Shown: positions 49,222 to 57,744, counted from the stretch's first letter. The stretch: 64,000 nucleotides of DNA from Myxocyprinus asiaticus (GCF_019703515.2 NC_059374.1:13180245-13244244); one strand, 5' to 3'. Notes: generated from the sequence alone by a model not told the origin. Program-made: numbers and translations.

Positions 49222-51390
49222 GTATAACTGGATCACTCACGCAATGGTAAACTGCCAGCAGGAGGTGAAGCCACCGGAAGTGTTCGAGCGGCCATCTTAG
49301 TAGGCCCAAATTCTCAAAGAATGTCAGTGACTGACAGGTGAAAACACCCCCGTTTCACTGTCTCCGACCTGCGGATACGACAGTTGCATTTCGCCCTCTA
49401 GTGACAATCATGTTTAATGTTTAATTAGCTTGTTATGGATAATATTCGTTACGAGGGAGAAGATATACGCTGATCGCGATGTCAGAGCATTCACCTGCCC
49501 CGGTGTTCAGTCTATCAGTGCAGCACAACAATCACCAAAGGAAGTGGGAAACTTGTCCACAATCTTTAAAGTAGGAAAAGCTGTAATATCTGCTTGTTTA
49601 GAGTGAAAGCATGTCCTTACCCCCGAATGGGACTTTAAAAAAGTCAAACCGGGGGAGGGGGGTCTGGGTAGCTCAGCGAGTACTGACGCTGACTACCACC
49701 CCTGGATTCACAAGTTCGAATCCAAGGCATGCTGAGGGACTCCAGCCAGGTCTCCTAAGCAAACAAATTGGCCTGGTTGCTAGGAAGGGTAGAGTCACAT
49801 GGGGTAACTTCCTTGTGGTCGCGATTAGTGGTTCTCGCTCTCAATGGGGCGTGTGGTAAGTTGTGCATGGATCGCAGAGAGTAGCATGAGCCTCCACATG
49901 CTGTAAGTCTCCGCGGTATCATGCACAGCGAGCCACGTGATAAGATGCGTGGATTGACTGTCTCAGAAGCGGAGGCAACTGAGACTTGTCCTCCGCCACC
50001 CGGATTGAGGTGAGTAACCGCACCACCACGAGGACCTAGTAAGTAGTGGGAATTGGGCATTCCAAAATTAAGGAGTAAAGGGGATAAAAATAAAAAATAA
50101 AAAAAAAAGTCAAACCAGGATTTCTAAATCGCCTTAAATGCCCGGAATTTCCTTGTTTTCATAGTGATGTGCTCTCTGTAGTCATACATGGATACACGCC
50201 ATAAATACGTGTTTGTTTGCCATTTAAATCTAGCGTATCAGTTTAATTTGCTTTGTGTGTCTCCCTGAGGCGCTGTGCGTGAGGGAGAGAAAGCGCGTGC
50301 TCTTATTCAAGTGACTGTGAGAAAAAGGCACTTTTTGATGATAATAACATAAAACAAGTAACTCTGAACAAACACTTCGATGATCACAATAAATAAGTCT
50401 GAAAATGTCTGTTTGTATCGTACCTCAGTTTCAGTGAACTTGTTTACATTCAGCTGATCTGTTCGCCGATGAAGTTTGTTAGAGGTAGATACTGTTTGAT
50501 ATACAGTAGATACACATAACTCGCTCTGGCTTTCAAGAAACAGAAAAATTCTGGTCTTTAATAAATAATTACATGTGTAGGAAGTTTGCGTTGTATGGAT
50601 GTACATGCAGATATCAGATAGAAAATCGGTGATTGAATGACTAATGTTTACTTATTGAAATGAGATGATTTCCTATTAAGTCAATATACTTAATGTCATA
50701 GTGACAACAGCATGCTCCGTTCAGTGACACACCTCTCCACACAGGGTCATGTGACTGCTTACATCACACAATATTGGCCAGGTTACATTTGCATAACAGC
50801 AAACACATATTTTCCATGCTACTGCAGAGACAACATCATCTAAACATGTTATACACTTTTTCCAGACTAAGGGTAACAGGCTATATAATAAAGAGAGGAA
50901 AACATATTATTCTCATTACCATACTGTGGAAAAGTCATGATAAGTTACTTAAATGGTGAAGTATTTATACAACATGATAGTATTTGTTGTACTGCATTTT
51001 ATGCAGATTTTAAAAGGATTGTGTCCATACAGGATAATCATTACTGTATTAGTGTAACATTCATACTGTATGTTCATATGTAATTACATAATGTTGATAA
51101 GTACATTTATTGCTTCAATGTCAGATGTATCAGGCAAATAAACATGTACTAATTAGACAAATAAGCATGTGCTCATCATATTAAAGCGTTGCGACAAAGT
51201 AAAATGATAATGAGCTGCCGGTGGCATCACTTACCCACAGGTGAGCCGCGAGGGGGTGGGAGCAGAGAGCGGCGGGTGGGGGCACTGGGGGGTGGGGGGC
51301 TGCCGCGGTGAAGACTTCTTACACTGCTGCTCTTGGTGAGGGGGAGAGGGGAGCGAGAGAAGAGGGTCTCCTCACTGCCACTGTTTGGAC
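28905..51390 (-). CDS. mtus2: MTUS2-like microtubule-associated protein, C-terminal part, ten exons
   Basis: Minus-strand exons, in transcript order: 51235-51390, 45414-45613, 36985-37051, 36394-36608, 34629-34734, 33437-33510, 33246-33344, 30866-30985, 30333-30430 and 28905-29097. All have AG/GT borders and compatible phases, giving 441 residues to TGA at 28907-28905. A basic Ser/Pro segment comes first, then a nearly continuous coiled coil: [87 protein letters not shown] and [17 protein letters not shown]. The tail [15 protein letters not shown] is Ser/Pro-rich. MTUS2 (TIP150/CAZIP) dimerises, binds EB1 and tracks microtubule plus ends with the kinesin [16 protein letters not shown] and the C-terminus resemble MTUS2 more than MTUS1. 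The 5' exons were not found. Confidence 0.82.
29098..29566. other. mtus2 intron, nothing recognisable
   Basis: AT-rich intronic DNA upstream (in transcript sense) of the last exon. No repeat end or coding block was recognised. Confidence 0.4.
29567..30028 (+). pseudogene. Degenerate L2/CR1-type LINE reverse transcriptase fragment
   Basis: Readable pieces are [14 protein letters not shown] (motif A, catalytic Asp), [37 protein letters not shown] (motif B) and, after a deletion that removes the YADD motif, [20 protein letters not shown]. The end CTGCTAAATACCTTAAATGT matches the 3' end usual for this fish LINE. Several stops interrupt it. It lies antisense in an mtus2 intron. Confidence 0.8.
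30333..30430 (-). CDS. mtus2: mtus2 exon
   Basis: 98 bp: GCGCAG|GCC to CCAG|gtcttt. It encodes [20 protein letters not shown] and [12 protein letters not shown]; coiled coil. Confidence 0.88.
30481..30814. mobile_element. TTAA-flanked MITE filling a small mtus2 intron
   Basis: 334 bp with TTAA at 30477-30480 and 30815-30818. The inverted ends are AGGTGCACTGATAAA and, on the other strand, AGGCGCATTTAG. The intron between the flanking exons is only 435 bp, so the MITE makes up about three quarters of it. Confidence 0.75.
30866..30985 (-). CDS. mtus2: mtus2 exon
   Basis: 120 bp, phase 0 at both ends: GTACAG|GAT to ATG|gtcagt. It encodes [20 protein letters not shown] and [20 protein letters not shown], the block most diagnostic of MTUS2. 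Confidence 0.88.
31093..32370. mobile_element. TTAA-flanked DNA element, ~1.3 kb
   Basis: TTAA at 31089-31092 and 32371-32374, with inverted ends AGGGGTCATG and CATGACCCCT. The interior has no recognisable transposase. TTAA duplication is typical of piggyBac and Kolobok elements; which superfamily mobilised it cannot be told from the ends alone. Confidence 0.75.
32660..32700. repeat. Poly(T) tract
   Basis: A T-rich run with a nearly pure T core at about 32669-32695 in an mtus2 intron, possibly the tail of an antisense retrocopy with no other trace. Confidence 0.6.
32898..33013. mobile_element. TTAA-flanked foldback MITE, copy d (116 bp)
   Basis: TTAA at 32894-32897 and 33014-33017. The ends AGGGATAGTTTTCCC and GGTAAATTATCCCT remain, with almost no interior: a short deletion derivative of the same family. 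Confidence 0.7.
33246..33344 (-). CDS. mtus2: mtus2 exon
   Basis: 99 bp: GTTCAG|GAT to GTG|gtacag. It encodes [20 protein letters not shown] and [13 protein letters not shown]. Confidence 0.88.
33437..33510 (-). CDS. mtus2: mtus2 exon
   Basis: 74 bp: TTGATAG|AT to CAG|gtttgt. It encodes [20 protein letters not shown] and LSLQ. The leading AT completes an Asn codon. Confidence 0.88.
33520..34248. other. mtus2 intron, nothing assigned
   Basis: AT-rich intron sequence without recognisable repeat ends. Short frames have no family features. Confidence 0.35.
34253..34377. repeat. TTAA-flanked foldback MITE, copy e (partial)
   Basis: TTAA at 34249-34252, then AAGGGATAGTTCACACAAT and ATCATTTACTCATCCTCATG. 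The left end is clear; the right part is lost or diverged. Confidence 0.55.
34629..34734 (-). CDS. mtus2: mtus2 exon
   Basis: 106 bp: TGTTAG|ATT to AAGA|gtgagt. It encodes [20 protein letters not shown] and [15 protein letters not shown]. Confidence 0.88.
34849..35210. mobile_element. MITE with CCCTAA-like interior
   Basis: About 360 bp with inverted ends: GGACCCACTTTATATTAGG on the left and TGGTCACATTTTATATTAGG on the complementary strand of the right. The interior (about 34996-35060) is a run of CCCTAA/CCTAAC-like repeats resembling telomere repeats but irregular. It lies in an mtus2 intron. Confidence 0.7.
35293..36312. mobile_element. TTAA-flanked foldback MITE, copy f, hosting a SINE
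   Basis: TTAA at 35289-35292 and 36313-36316, with ends AGGAAAAGTTCACCC and GGGTGAACTATCCCT. The two arms are long inverted copies; for example GACTCCAGTGGTTTAATCC on the left mirrors TTTAACCACTGGAGTC on the right. A SINE fragment (35811-36008) is inserted near the middle, so this copy is older than the SINE insertion. Confidence 0.8.
35811..36008 (-). mobile_element. tRNA-derived SINE, family B, copy 2 (5' truncated)
   Basis: On the minus strand it reads from TTACTGATCAGAAGGTCGGG through GGTTCAAGCCCC (B box) and CATGGCTGACCCTGCACTCT to a TGTGTGATAAATA end. The A box is missing through 5' truncation. It sits inside the foldback MITE at 35293-36312. Confidence 0.85.
36394..36608 (-). CDS. mtus2: mtus2 exon
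   Basis: 215 bp: CTTTAG|TG to CAG|gtcaga. It encodes [20 protein letters not shown] and a Gln/Glu/Arg/Leu-rich coiled coil ending LRSQHQEQ. Confidence 0.85.
36985..37051 (-). CDS. mtus2: mtus2 exon
   Basis: 67 bp: TTTAAG|AGC to GTGG|gtaagt. It encodes [20 protein letters not shown] and EV. A second AG two bases on would shift the frame, so the first is chosen. Confidence 0.82.
37152..37385. repeat. Half-copy of another TTAA-type MITE
   Basis: TTAA at 37148-37151, then AGGAATATTCCAGGCTCAAT, AAGTTAAGCTCAATCGACAG and GTTACAGTGAGGCACTTACA. This is the left arm of a dispersed foldback repeat seen in cyprinids; the right arm is absent. Confidence 0.5.
38115..38784. mobile_element. TTAA-flanked foldback MITE, copy g
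   Basis: 670 bp. TTAA at 38111-38114; the right target has become TTAG (38785-38788). The ends AGAGATAGTTCACCC and GGGTGAACTATCCCT and long inverted arms (AGGTCCAAAAAGCAGATAAA left, TCTGCTTTTTGGACCTTCAA right) would fold into one long hairpin. Confidence 0.85.
38790..39840. other. mtus2 intron, nothing assigned
   Basis: No coding block. The stretch 38930-39060 has many overlapping ACCATGGTA-type palindromes, possibly a decayed small repeat. Confidence 0.35.
39841..41040. repeat. TAGCAACC-type minisatellite array, ~1.2 kb
   Basis: Short units such as CTAGCAACCACC, CCAGAACACC and ACAACCACTCAGAACACTTT alternate throughout. A higher-order period is visible: the block starting CAACCACCTTGCAACACCCT at 40686 recurs at 40859, 173 bp later, nearly unchanged. 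The base composition is strand-biased (A and C rich, few G). The long minus-strand open frames are translations of the repeat and are not genes. Confidence 0.9.
41041..41840. other. mtus2 intron, nothing assigned
   Basis: A poly(G)-rich patch (about 41644-41669) and otherwise ordinary intron. No gene seen. Confidence 0.35.
41841..41896. repeat. (CT)n(CA)n microsatellite
   Basis: A CT tract followed directly by a CA tract. Confidence 0.9.
42812..43834. mobile_element. hAT-like non-autonomous element with a near-perfect target duplication
   Basis: The left end AGAGATGTCCCAATACCA and the right end (other strand CTTGGGATGTACTGAAACC) are inverted. The flanks ATATTATT (42804-42811) and ATATTATA (43835-43842) differ at one base of eight. 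The interior has no recognisable transposase. Confidence 0.7.
43927..44625. mobile_element. MITE with ACCGTATTTT ends
   Basis: The left end ACCGTATTTTACAGAATATA and the right end ATATTTTTTAGAAAATACGGT (trimmed by one or two bases) are inverted, with GCGACTTATA-like blocks inside both ends. It is about 700 bp without coding content. Superfamily and target duplication are unclear. Confidence 0.6.
44640..45400. other. mtus2 intron, nothing assigned
   Basis: Ordinary intronic sequence just downstream (in transcript sense) of the 45414-45613 exon; no repeat end recognised. Confidence 0.35.
45414..45613 (-). CDS. mtus2: mtus2 exon
   Basis: 200 bp: CCTAG|TGCG to AAG|gtaaca. It encodes [40 protein letters not shown] and [17 protein letters not shown], then [10 protein letters not shown]; the start of the coiled coil. 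Confidence 0.85.
46048..46685. mobile_element. TTAA-flanked foldback MITE, copy h
   Basis: 638 bp with intact TTAA at 46044-46047 and 46686-46689, ends AGGGATAGTTCACCC and GGGTGAACTATTCCT, and mirrored arms (GGTCCATACAATGCAAGTGA left, TTGAATTGTATGGAC right). One of the least damaged copies. Confidence 0.85.
46690..47276. other. mtus2 intron, nothing assigned
   Basis: AT-rich, with an A-rich simple stretch at about 47047-47090. Confidence 0.35.
47277..47344. repeat. (CA)34 microsatellite
   Basis: A pure 68-bp CA run. Frames across it read alternating His-Thr or Cys-Val and are not genes. Confidence 0.95.
47516..48165. mobile_element. MITE with ~90-bp inverted ends
   Basis: 650 bp. TATGAAGCCCATTTTTGAAA and AATGCATTGTAAAGGCATTA on the left are mirrored by TAATGCCTTTACAATGCATT and TATGGGCTTCATA on the right. 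The inner sequence is rich in TTATAATGCATT palindromes and could fold extensively. Confidence 0.8.
48170..49150. other. mtus2 intron, nothing assigned
   Basis: No coding block or transposon end was recognised. Confidence 0.35.
49153..49220. repeat. (AT)n(AC)n microsatellite
   Basis: A 60-bp AT run followed by a short AC run. Confidence 0.95.
49651..50102 (+). mobile_element. tRNA-derived SINE, family A, copy 2
   Basis: The head has GGGTAGCTCAGCGAGTA (A box) and AAGTTCGAATCC (B box); the body is collinear with the copy at 8366-8827 and it ends in an (AAAAAT)n tail. It is flanked by a perfect 14-bp duplication, AAAAAAGTCAAACC, at 49637-49650 and 50103-50116. It lies in an mtus2 intron, antisense to the gene. 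Confidence 0.93.
50117..51230. other. mtus2 intron, nothing assigned
   Basis: No gene or repeat end recognised. Confidence 0.35.
51235..51390 (-). CDS. mtus2: mtus2 exon, Ser/Pro/Arg-rich
   Basis: 156 bp: CCACAG|GTCC to GTGG|gtaagt. It encodes [20 protein letters not shown] and a basic Pro-rich stretch with [12 protein letters not shown]. The segment is low-complexity, but the splice sites and phases fit the next exon exactly. GC content is well above its surroundings. Confidence 0.75.
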
Positions 51391-51636
51391 CTGTGGAAAA
51401 GAGAACAAGAAGCTTGTGCTGCGTTTGAAGAAAAATATTCTTTATTTGCTGTTCTGTACTTACACTTCTGCTCTAGTTTTGTACTCATTATGTTGCTATA
51501 TGCATCTGGTAATCATTAAGTTCCTTGGTATATATCAAAGTGCAATGGTCTTACCATTGTAATAACACCACAGTACCACCACGGTACTGTCATAATACTT
51601 TTATGGTCATTTATAGCATCTCAATAGCATCCTTAA

Positions 51637-51712
51637 AGGGATAGTTCACCCAAAAATGAAGATTCTCTCATCAATTACTCACCCTAATGCCATCCCAGAT
51701 GTGTTTGTTTAT
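51637..51712. repeat. TTAA-flanked foldback MITE, copy i (left end only)
   Basis: TTAA at 51633-51636, then AGGGATAGTTCACCC and TGCCATCCCAGATGTGTTTG. The rest of the element is gone. Confidence 0.6.
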
Positions 51713-52443
51713 ACAGCTGCCTTGCAGACTAATTGTTTTACCACATAATTTTTGCGATTGTTTGGTGCCATTAGAGTAAAAAAAAAAAAAAAAATCACAC
51801 TTCACGTTTAAGTTTTTCTATATTACACAATAAAAATAACAGCATGAGCAATACACTCAAGACAAATTTGAAAAATATGTGTGTACACTCAGGGTCAAAC
51901 ATGTCCCACAACATTAAATCACAGACGATTTTTCAGATAAATGATTCTGTCTATCAGCAGGAGATGAAGACAATGGCTGCAAATGGCATGAGGTGGGTGG
52001 TCTGGTCAGCACATGCCAGAGAGAGGCACTGATACACACAACAGCATCACGTTCATTATTTATGATGCACCATTAAAGTGTTGGAGAGGATTCACTGTCT
52101 GAGGTGAATTACGTCTCAGTAACGCACAACAAAGGAAAACCTTTTTATGTGTAAGCACACTCTGTTTTTTTCTTACTTTTATCCTAATTTATGTGATTTT
52201 TCAATTTACAATTTACTATGCTATTGCATTTAAGTAGCCTGACCTCTGATATAAAGATCAAGAGGATAATATCTGAGGTTTATTTTATAGATAAAATCTC
52301 ACACCGATCAAGAAGAAAACTATATATAATTTGCATTAACAGCTCTATTCCCAACTAAACATTAACCCTCAGAGACCAAATCAATGATATTGATGATATA
52401 TTTTTTTTCCTATTTGAAATTGTTTTAGAAAGAAACAAAAATT
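51713..52443. other. mtus2 intron, nothing assigned
   Basis: A-rich run at about 51779-51795; no gene seen. Confidence 0.35.
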
Positions 52444-52451
52444 TTTGTGAC

Positions 52452-54190
52452 AAGGGCTGGGTTTTGATTCAGATTTCCAGATTCAAGCTCATAATTCGAT
52501 TTGATTCCGTTTTTGATTCGAGATCATTTCATATAGGTATATTTCTGTTACAATGTCCATTTTACTTACATATGAAAGAAATTATCTCTCAGTTAATGCT
52601 CTTAATTATAAAGGGATATTCTAACCTTCTAGGTACAATTTGAAAATATTAATTTTACAAATTATTAGTGCTGTCAGTTGATTACATTTTTTATCACAAT
52701 TAATCACATAAGATTAATGTGATTCATCGCAAATTTTGAAATTGCTGAAATTTGACACTATATATATATATTCCTGTCAAAATGCATGTAACAATATAAT
52801 GCTTTATTAACATTTTCCAAACAAAGCCTTCCACAGTATAAAGATAGAAATGCACTAAAATAGCACCAATTCAAGTAACATTAAACATTTCCCAAAGTCT
52901 AAGTGGGAGCTTGACTAATTAAAAGAACTAGTCTTCCAATATGTTGCAATTTCATTGCAATGGACATTAAATCTCTTAAACTTTCATCCTCCACAATATT
53001 AATCTGCTGGTAGAATGTGACTATCTGCTTTGCTACAGCAATTGTGAAGCTGTGTTCATGATTCACGTCAAAGCGTCAACGCCAGCGTCAAGCGGCACTT
53101 TGAACTCCACATGAAAAGCGCTTGCAGACAAAAACGTCTCATTCTGCATTTTGGTGATAGTTGACTTGATGTGCTTTTGTGGTATTTAAAATGTGTCTAC
53201 ATAGGCTGAAAAATACTGGGCTTGTTTTGTTCATCAAATACTGATAAGAGCTTTTTTTCCCCATCACTTTATCACTGACACGAAAGCGCTGTTGTGGTTG
53301 TATATTGTGTGCGTCAATGTAATGACTCTGCGCAGACACATAACAAAGGTTCCATCCTTCCAACAAGTGTTTATGGTGGTTTATGCTGTATTAATCATGA
53401 TTAAGAAAAATTACACATTAAACTTTTTTTAAATAATCGCATGTGTTAACGTGTTAATTCTGCCAGCTCTGCAAATTATATTTTTATCATTAGTTTTTCA
53501 TTATATTGTTCAAATTTTAACTTTTGAAAAATGTTCAAACTCTGTCAATTCCATCAATAAATATCTTGAAATTGCATATATCATGTTGCGTATATATTTT
53601 GATACATTTTTATTGATAACTTGTATAATTTGTATTATTTACTAGTATTTACAATGATAAATCGAAAAAAGCTAAATCGTTACTGTCTCTTTAAGACTAC
53701 CAGCGTCAGCCAGTGAGCGCAAATAATGAGAGAAGACGTGCATGGTTTCTGTATTCACCCATGTGTGATTAGAATGAAATGTTTCTTTCTGTGTTGTTTT
53801 TAATTAACAATTGACTGTAAACAACAGAAAGGGTATTAAAAGAGACATTATTCAATGACATGTGGATTGCGTGGATCTTGAATTTGGTCACACAGAACGA
53901 GATAACTTTTACTCTCAACACGCAGTGAAAAAATCTCGGTGCTAGCAACTTCTCCGCCTCTACACTACTCAATCACTGGTGATTGAAATCTGAAAGTTTA
54001 CCAGCTAGTGGCTAATCACATTTTAAATTGCATAGCGTGAAATTTGGTCAAACATGCAAGTGATTTATTTGCATTTTAGAGGGTTGCCACATAGAGTACA
54101 AGATCGAGCTTGGGATTTAAAATTCGATATCGAGATCGTTCAAACGAAGATTGCGATGCGTTGGAAAATCTGAATTTTTACCCAGTCCTA
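52452..54190. mobile_element. hAT-like element, outer host of a nested insertion
   Basis: 1739 bp with a perfect 8-bp duplication, TTTGTGAC, at 52444-52451 and 54191-54198. The left end AAGGGCTGGGTTTTGATTC is mirrored by the right end (other strand TAGGACTGGGTAAAAATTC), followed on both sides by CAGATTT. A second hAT-like element (52666-53471) is inserted in it. No transposase is recognisable. Confidence 0.85.
52666..53471. mobile_element. hAT-like element nested inside another
   Basis: 806 bp with a perfect 8-bp duplication, CAAATTAT, at 52658-52665 and 53472-53479. The ends TAGTGCTGTCAGTTGATTA and, on the other strand, CAGAGCTGGCAGAATTAA are inverted, with ATTAATCACA-type blocks inside. 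It is wholly within the element at 52452-54190 and so is younger. Confidence 0.85.
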
Positions 54191-54800
54191 TTTGTGACTT
54201 AGCAAGCTGTAAAAAATAAATCCCAGCCGAAACTGTTGTAGTGCTAGGTCACTTAACATGAAAACATAAATTAAATCTTAAAAAAAAAAAAAACATTAAA
54301 AAAAAAAGTCAAAGCATCAAGCACAACTTGCTCTCTGCACTGCACTCATCCTCTGTTTTGAATAAGTGGTGTTTCGTTCGTAAACGAATCAGTGGTTTTG
54401 AATGAATCTATTAGGTACTCGAATCATTCTCATCTATTCAATCTATTCACATTGTTTCATTGGTGAACAACCTTTTAAAGAATCATTCAATAATTGAATA
54501 ACATAAAATACGCTTATTCGTCGCCACCTACTGGCGTAAATATGCAATCTCCAGATAAAAAATCAGTGAATGAAATCTAAATGTATTATTTGGAAACCAC
54601 TATTTGGAAAGTCAAGAACAAAGAGAAGCAGAGTGATACAAATAGTGAAGCGCCTTATATTAAATATCAGCACTCTTGAAATGCAGTTTGTCCAATCAGA
54701 CTTGAGAAACGGTACTGTTGTATGATAATTATTATGTTCAAGTTGTTCAAGTCAAATCTACATCCTTGGTTGAAACCCCAACAAATTTATGGGATTTTTT

Positions 54801-55899
54801 GTAGAGATGCTCCGATCGATCGGCCACCGATCGGTATCATCCGATATTCACATCTTATGACTCGATCGGTGATCGGTAATTTGGCCGATCGCATAAACCG
54901 ATCGCTCAATTAGCTCCTTTAAGAATTCAGCAGTCATGGCATCACAGAGTGTGGGGAATACTGTGTTGTAAGACAACAAACTTGATTCAGCAATTAAGAA
55001 TGATGCAGTGGGAGAGGTATGGCCAGTATGAAAAGTTTGTGTACTGTACTGTTAATGTGGCATTTCACACGAGACAAGGCAAAGGGAAAAAAGCGCGAGC
55101 TGTGAAACGGTCCTTATTATCGTTCATTGTGGCAGCTTCTCAGTCTCCGCCGGGCATAGGCATCTCAGTAATAATGCGAGTTACGAGATGTGGTATAATT
55201 CAAACCTCTTTATTAAATATTTCCTGATTAAACATCATTAACAATAGCAGCACCTGTAGAGTCCAGAAACATGCGCTCTTTCTCTGCTTTCCTTTCATCT
55301 CTTGCCCTCATGAGCAACAAGTGAAAAATGAACTATTAATCCAATCATCCAACTAAATGAAAAGGCAGGGAAATAATTTATAAATATAATTATACTTAAT
55401 ACAATATTAAGATACCAAAATATAATGTATTGAATATAATGCAAAAATAAAATATGAATAAAATAGGAATAATAAAAATTATGTGAAATAATAACATTGA
55501 ACAAATAACTAAAAATGACACATTAAGTGTAACTGCACCAGTGGATTATCAGTTTGTCTTCAGTTTGACACTAAAGCTTCATTTTTATAGGGCTATGTAC
55601 TTTAATATAGATAATATTTTGTTAGCCTATACTTGTTTTAAAGTCTTATTAGAAAAGCTTTTTTAATAAGACTTTTAAACTTTTTTAAATTTTTTGTCAG
55701 CAAAAACTAGGCAAAGTGATATTACTGGGAAGAGAAAAAGTTTAATTAATAATGACAGTGTGCAGAAAGCTTACAAATAGCCAGTTAAATGTAAGATCCT
55801 GATAAAAGGTGAAATGATCAGGATCGGTATCGGCTGATCAGTTTACAAGAAGATTGGTGATCGATATTGGCTGTACAAATCCTAATCAGAGCATTCCTA
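54801..55899. mobile_element. hAT-like element with GATCGG-rich ends
   Basis: 1099 bp with a perfect 8-bp duplication, GATTTTTT, at 54793-54800 and 55900-55907. The ends GTAGAGATGCTCCGATCGAT and, on the other strand, TAGGAATGCTCTGATTAG are inverted. The first 100 bp are dense in GATCGG/CCGATC palindromes. No intact transposase or BED finger could be read. Confidence 0.85.
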
Positions 55900-55931
55900 G
55901 ATTTTTTAAATAAATGACAAACAACACTTAC

Positions 55932-55960
55932 ATGGGTGCAGGTCCTGCTTTTCCGTGTCC
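55932..55960 (-). CDS. mtus2: Tentative 29-nt mtus2 microexon
   Basis: A pyrimidine-rich tract and AAAAG precede GGACACGG, and the donor is CCAT|gtaagt. Read in the phase that fits the next exon it gives DTEKQDLHP plus a split Cys, joining [11 protein letters not shown] without a stop. It lies only 32 bp from a hAT insertion. Support is limited to splice signals and phase. Confidence 0.4.
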
Positions 55961-57070
55961 CTTTTTAAAACAAAAGTAAAGAGAGGTACGAAATACCCTA
56001 GTAATGTAAACATTTGTGCTGCCAAGTCTTCCTTTAGTAGATAAGATGCATCCAGAATCCAGACTTGAGATGACAAAGAACATCATCCGCTTTAATAAAA
56101 TTGATCTGACACAAACATTCCACAGAATCTCCAGAAAGCTCAGGCCTCAAGCAAATCTCTAACATTTATAAATGATGGTTACCATACTGTACTTCAAGAA
56201 GACTTAAAGATTTTTCAGAAAGAAATACCCCCCCATCAAAATAATACCAGCCCAACTCCTCTTCATGTGGAGGACACCTCTGTCTCTTTACCAGACAAGA
56301 CATATAGACTGACTGAAAGTAAAAGTGGCCACCCTGGCCTGGAGTTGGACTTCAACTCGGGTGGGGTCAACAGCTGTCCGTGCACAGCATCGAAAAAAAA
56401 AACATGTACACACTAGTCCTCAAGATTTAAATAACAAGCAGATGACTATATGGGTTTTTAATAGGGAACATAAAATTGGGAAGGGAAGGTGCCATTTTTG
56501 ACCCCTCAGCTGTCTGAGCCGAGAGACAAATGTGTCCCCACTATAGAAGCAGACATGTCGGGACGTCTCCTGATGTCATAATGGGATGCAAAATGAAGGT
56601 GTGGTTTCAAAACACACTCTGTCCTTACAGTACAACAGATGGCAACTTTAGCAACACAACAGAATCAGAGAGAGAATGTATACATTATACTCAGCACATT
56701 TGAAACACCATTTGCTATAGAGTCAGCATTTGTCTGCAGTCTTAGGGGAATGACTGCAGAGAATATTATCTATATTAATAAATGAGAGGACACTTAAGCC
56801 TAACATACGTAGATGAAGCTGAATCAAAGGCTACACATACTGCAGCAGTGTACAGTCATCTATGACCACATAACTGTGTAAACGACTCAGCAGAACATTA
56901 GCTAATAGGAAATTGTAAGTGATTGCTGCAAGTAGCCCAATAAATGCCGTTGTTAACTTTGTATATAAACTACTGCTATCTCTGACATAGGGAAAAGACT
57001 CTCATCTGGTCTGTAAATTTGCCTGGATATTGCAATTGTTAAAGCTGATGTGTGCAAATTTTTTTCTGAT
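55961..57070. other. Sequence upstream of the tentative microexon
   Basis: No convincing exon. 56090-56400 is less AT-rich and non-repetitive, and could hold an untranslated or alternative mtus2 exon, but no open frame with good splice sites was found. Confidence 0.3.
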
Positions 57071-57075
57071 CTTAA

Positions 57076-57744
57076 AGGGATAGTTCACCCAAAAATGAAA
57101 ATTCTCTAATTATTTACTCACCCTAATGACATCCCAAAATATGACTTTCTTTCTTCTGCTCAACACAAACAAAGATTTTTACAAGAATATCTCAACTCTG
57201 TAGTGTAGGTCCATACAATGCAAGTGAATGGGTACCAAATTTTGAAGCTCCAAAAGCACATAAAGGCAGCATAAAAGTAATCCATACGACTCCAGTGGTT
57301 TAATCAATGTCTTCAGGAGCATGATAAGTGTGGGTGAGAAACAGATAAATATTTAAGTTAAGCTGTATGTTAATTTTATTTATTTATTTATTTATTTTTA
57401 GAGAGAAATGTTATGTCTATAAAAAAACAATCTCCCTATTAGGGAATAAATAGGCATGCTTGGTCAAAAAATTATAATGTAATTATTTGTCAGAAAATGC
57501 GTCTTGGACTATTGAAATTGTGTAATGTGACTGTGTGTTGAACTTCTTTGAATTGCAGTTCAGTAAATTCAACTTCCTTTCATTCCAATTCAACTTCCTG
57601 TGGGGACCCTGACCTGCAGAGCTGTAATATTCTTCTAAAAATCTCTGTTTGTGTTCAGCAGAAGAAAGAAAGTCATACACATCTGAGATAGCATGAGGGT
57701 GAGTAAATAATGAGATAATTGTAATTTTGGGGTGAACTGTCCCT
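57076..57744. mobile_element. TTAA-flanked foldback MITE, copy j
   Basis: 669 bp with intact TTAA at 57072-57075 and 57745-57748, ends AGGGATAGTTCACCC and GGGTGAACTGTCCCT and mirrored outer arms. The middle (about 57365-57600) is replaced by unrelated AT-rich sequence. Confidence 0.8.

Noticed and set aside
28905..51390. Identification as MTUS1
   Set aside because: The [12 protein letters not shown] block, the RLSRTNEEL segment and the Ser/Pro-rich C-terminus match what is remembered of MTUS2 better, and linkage to a stoml3-like gene fits human 13q. A tree would settle it.
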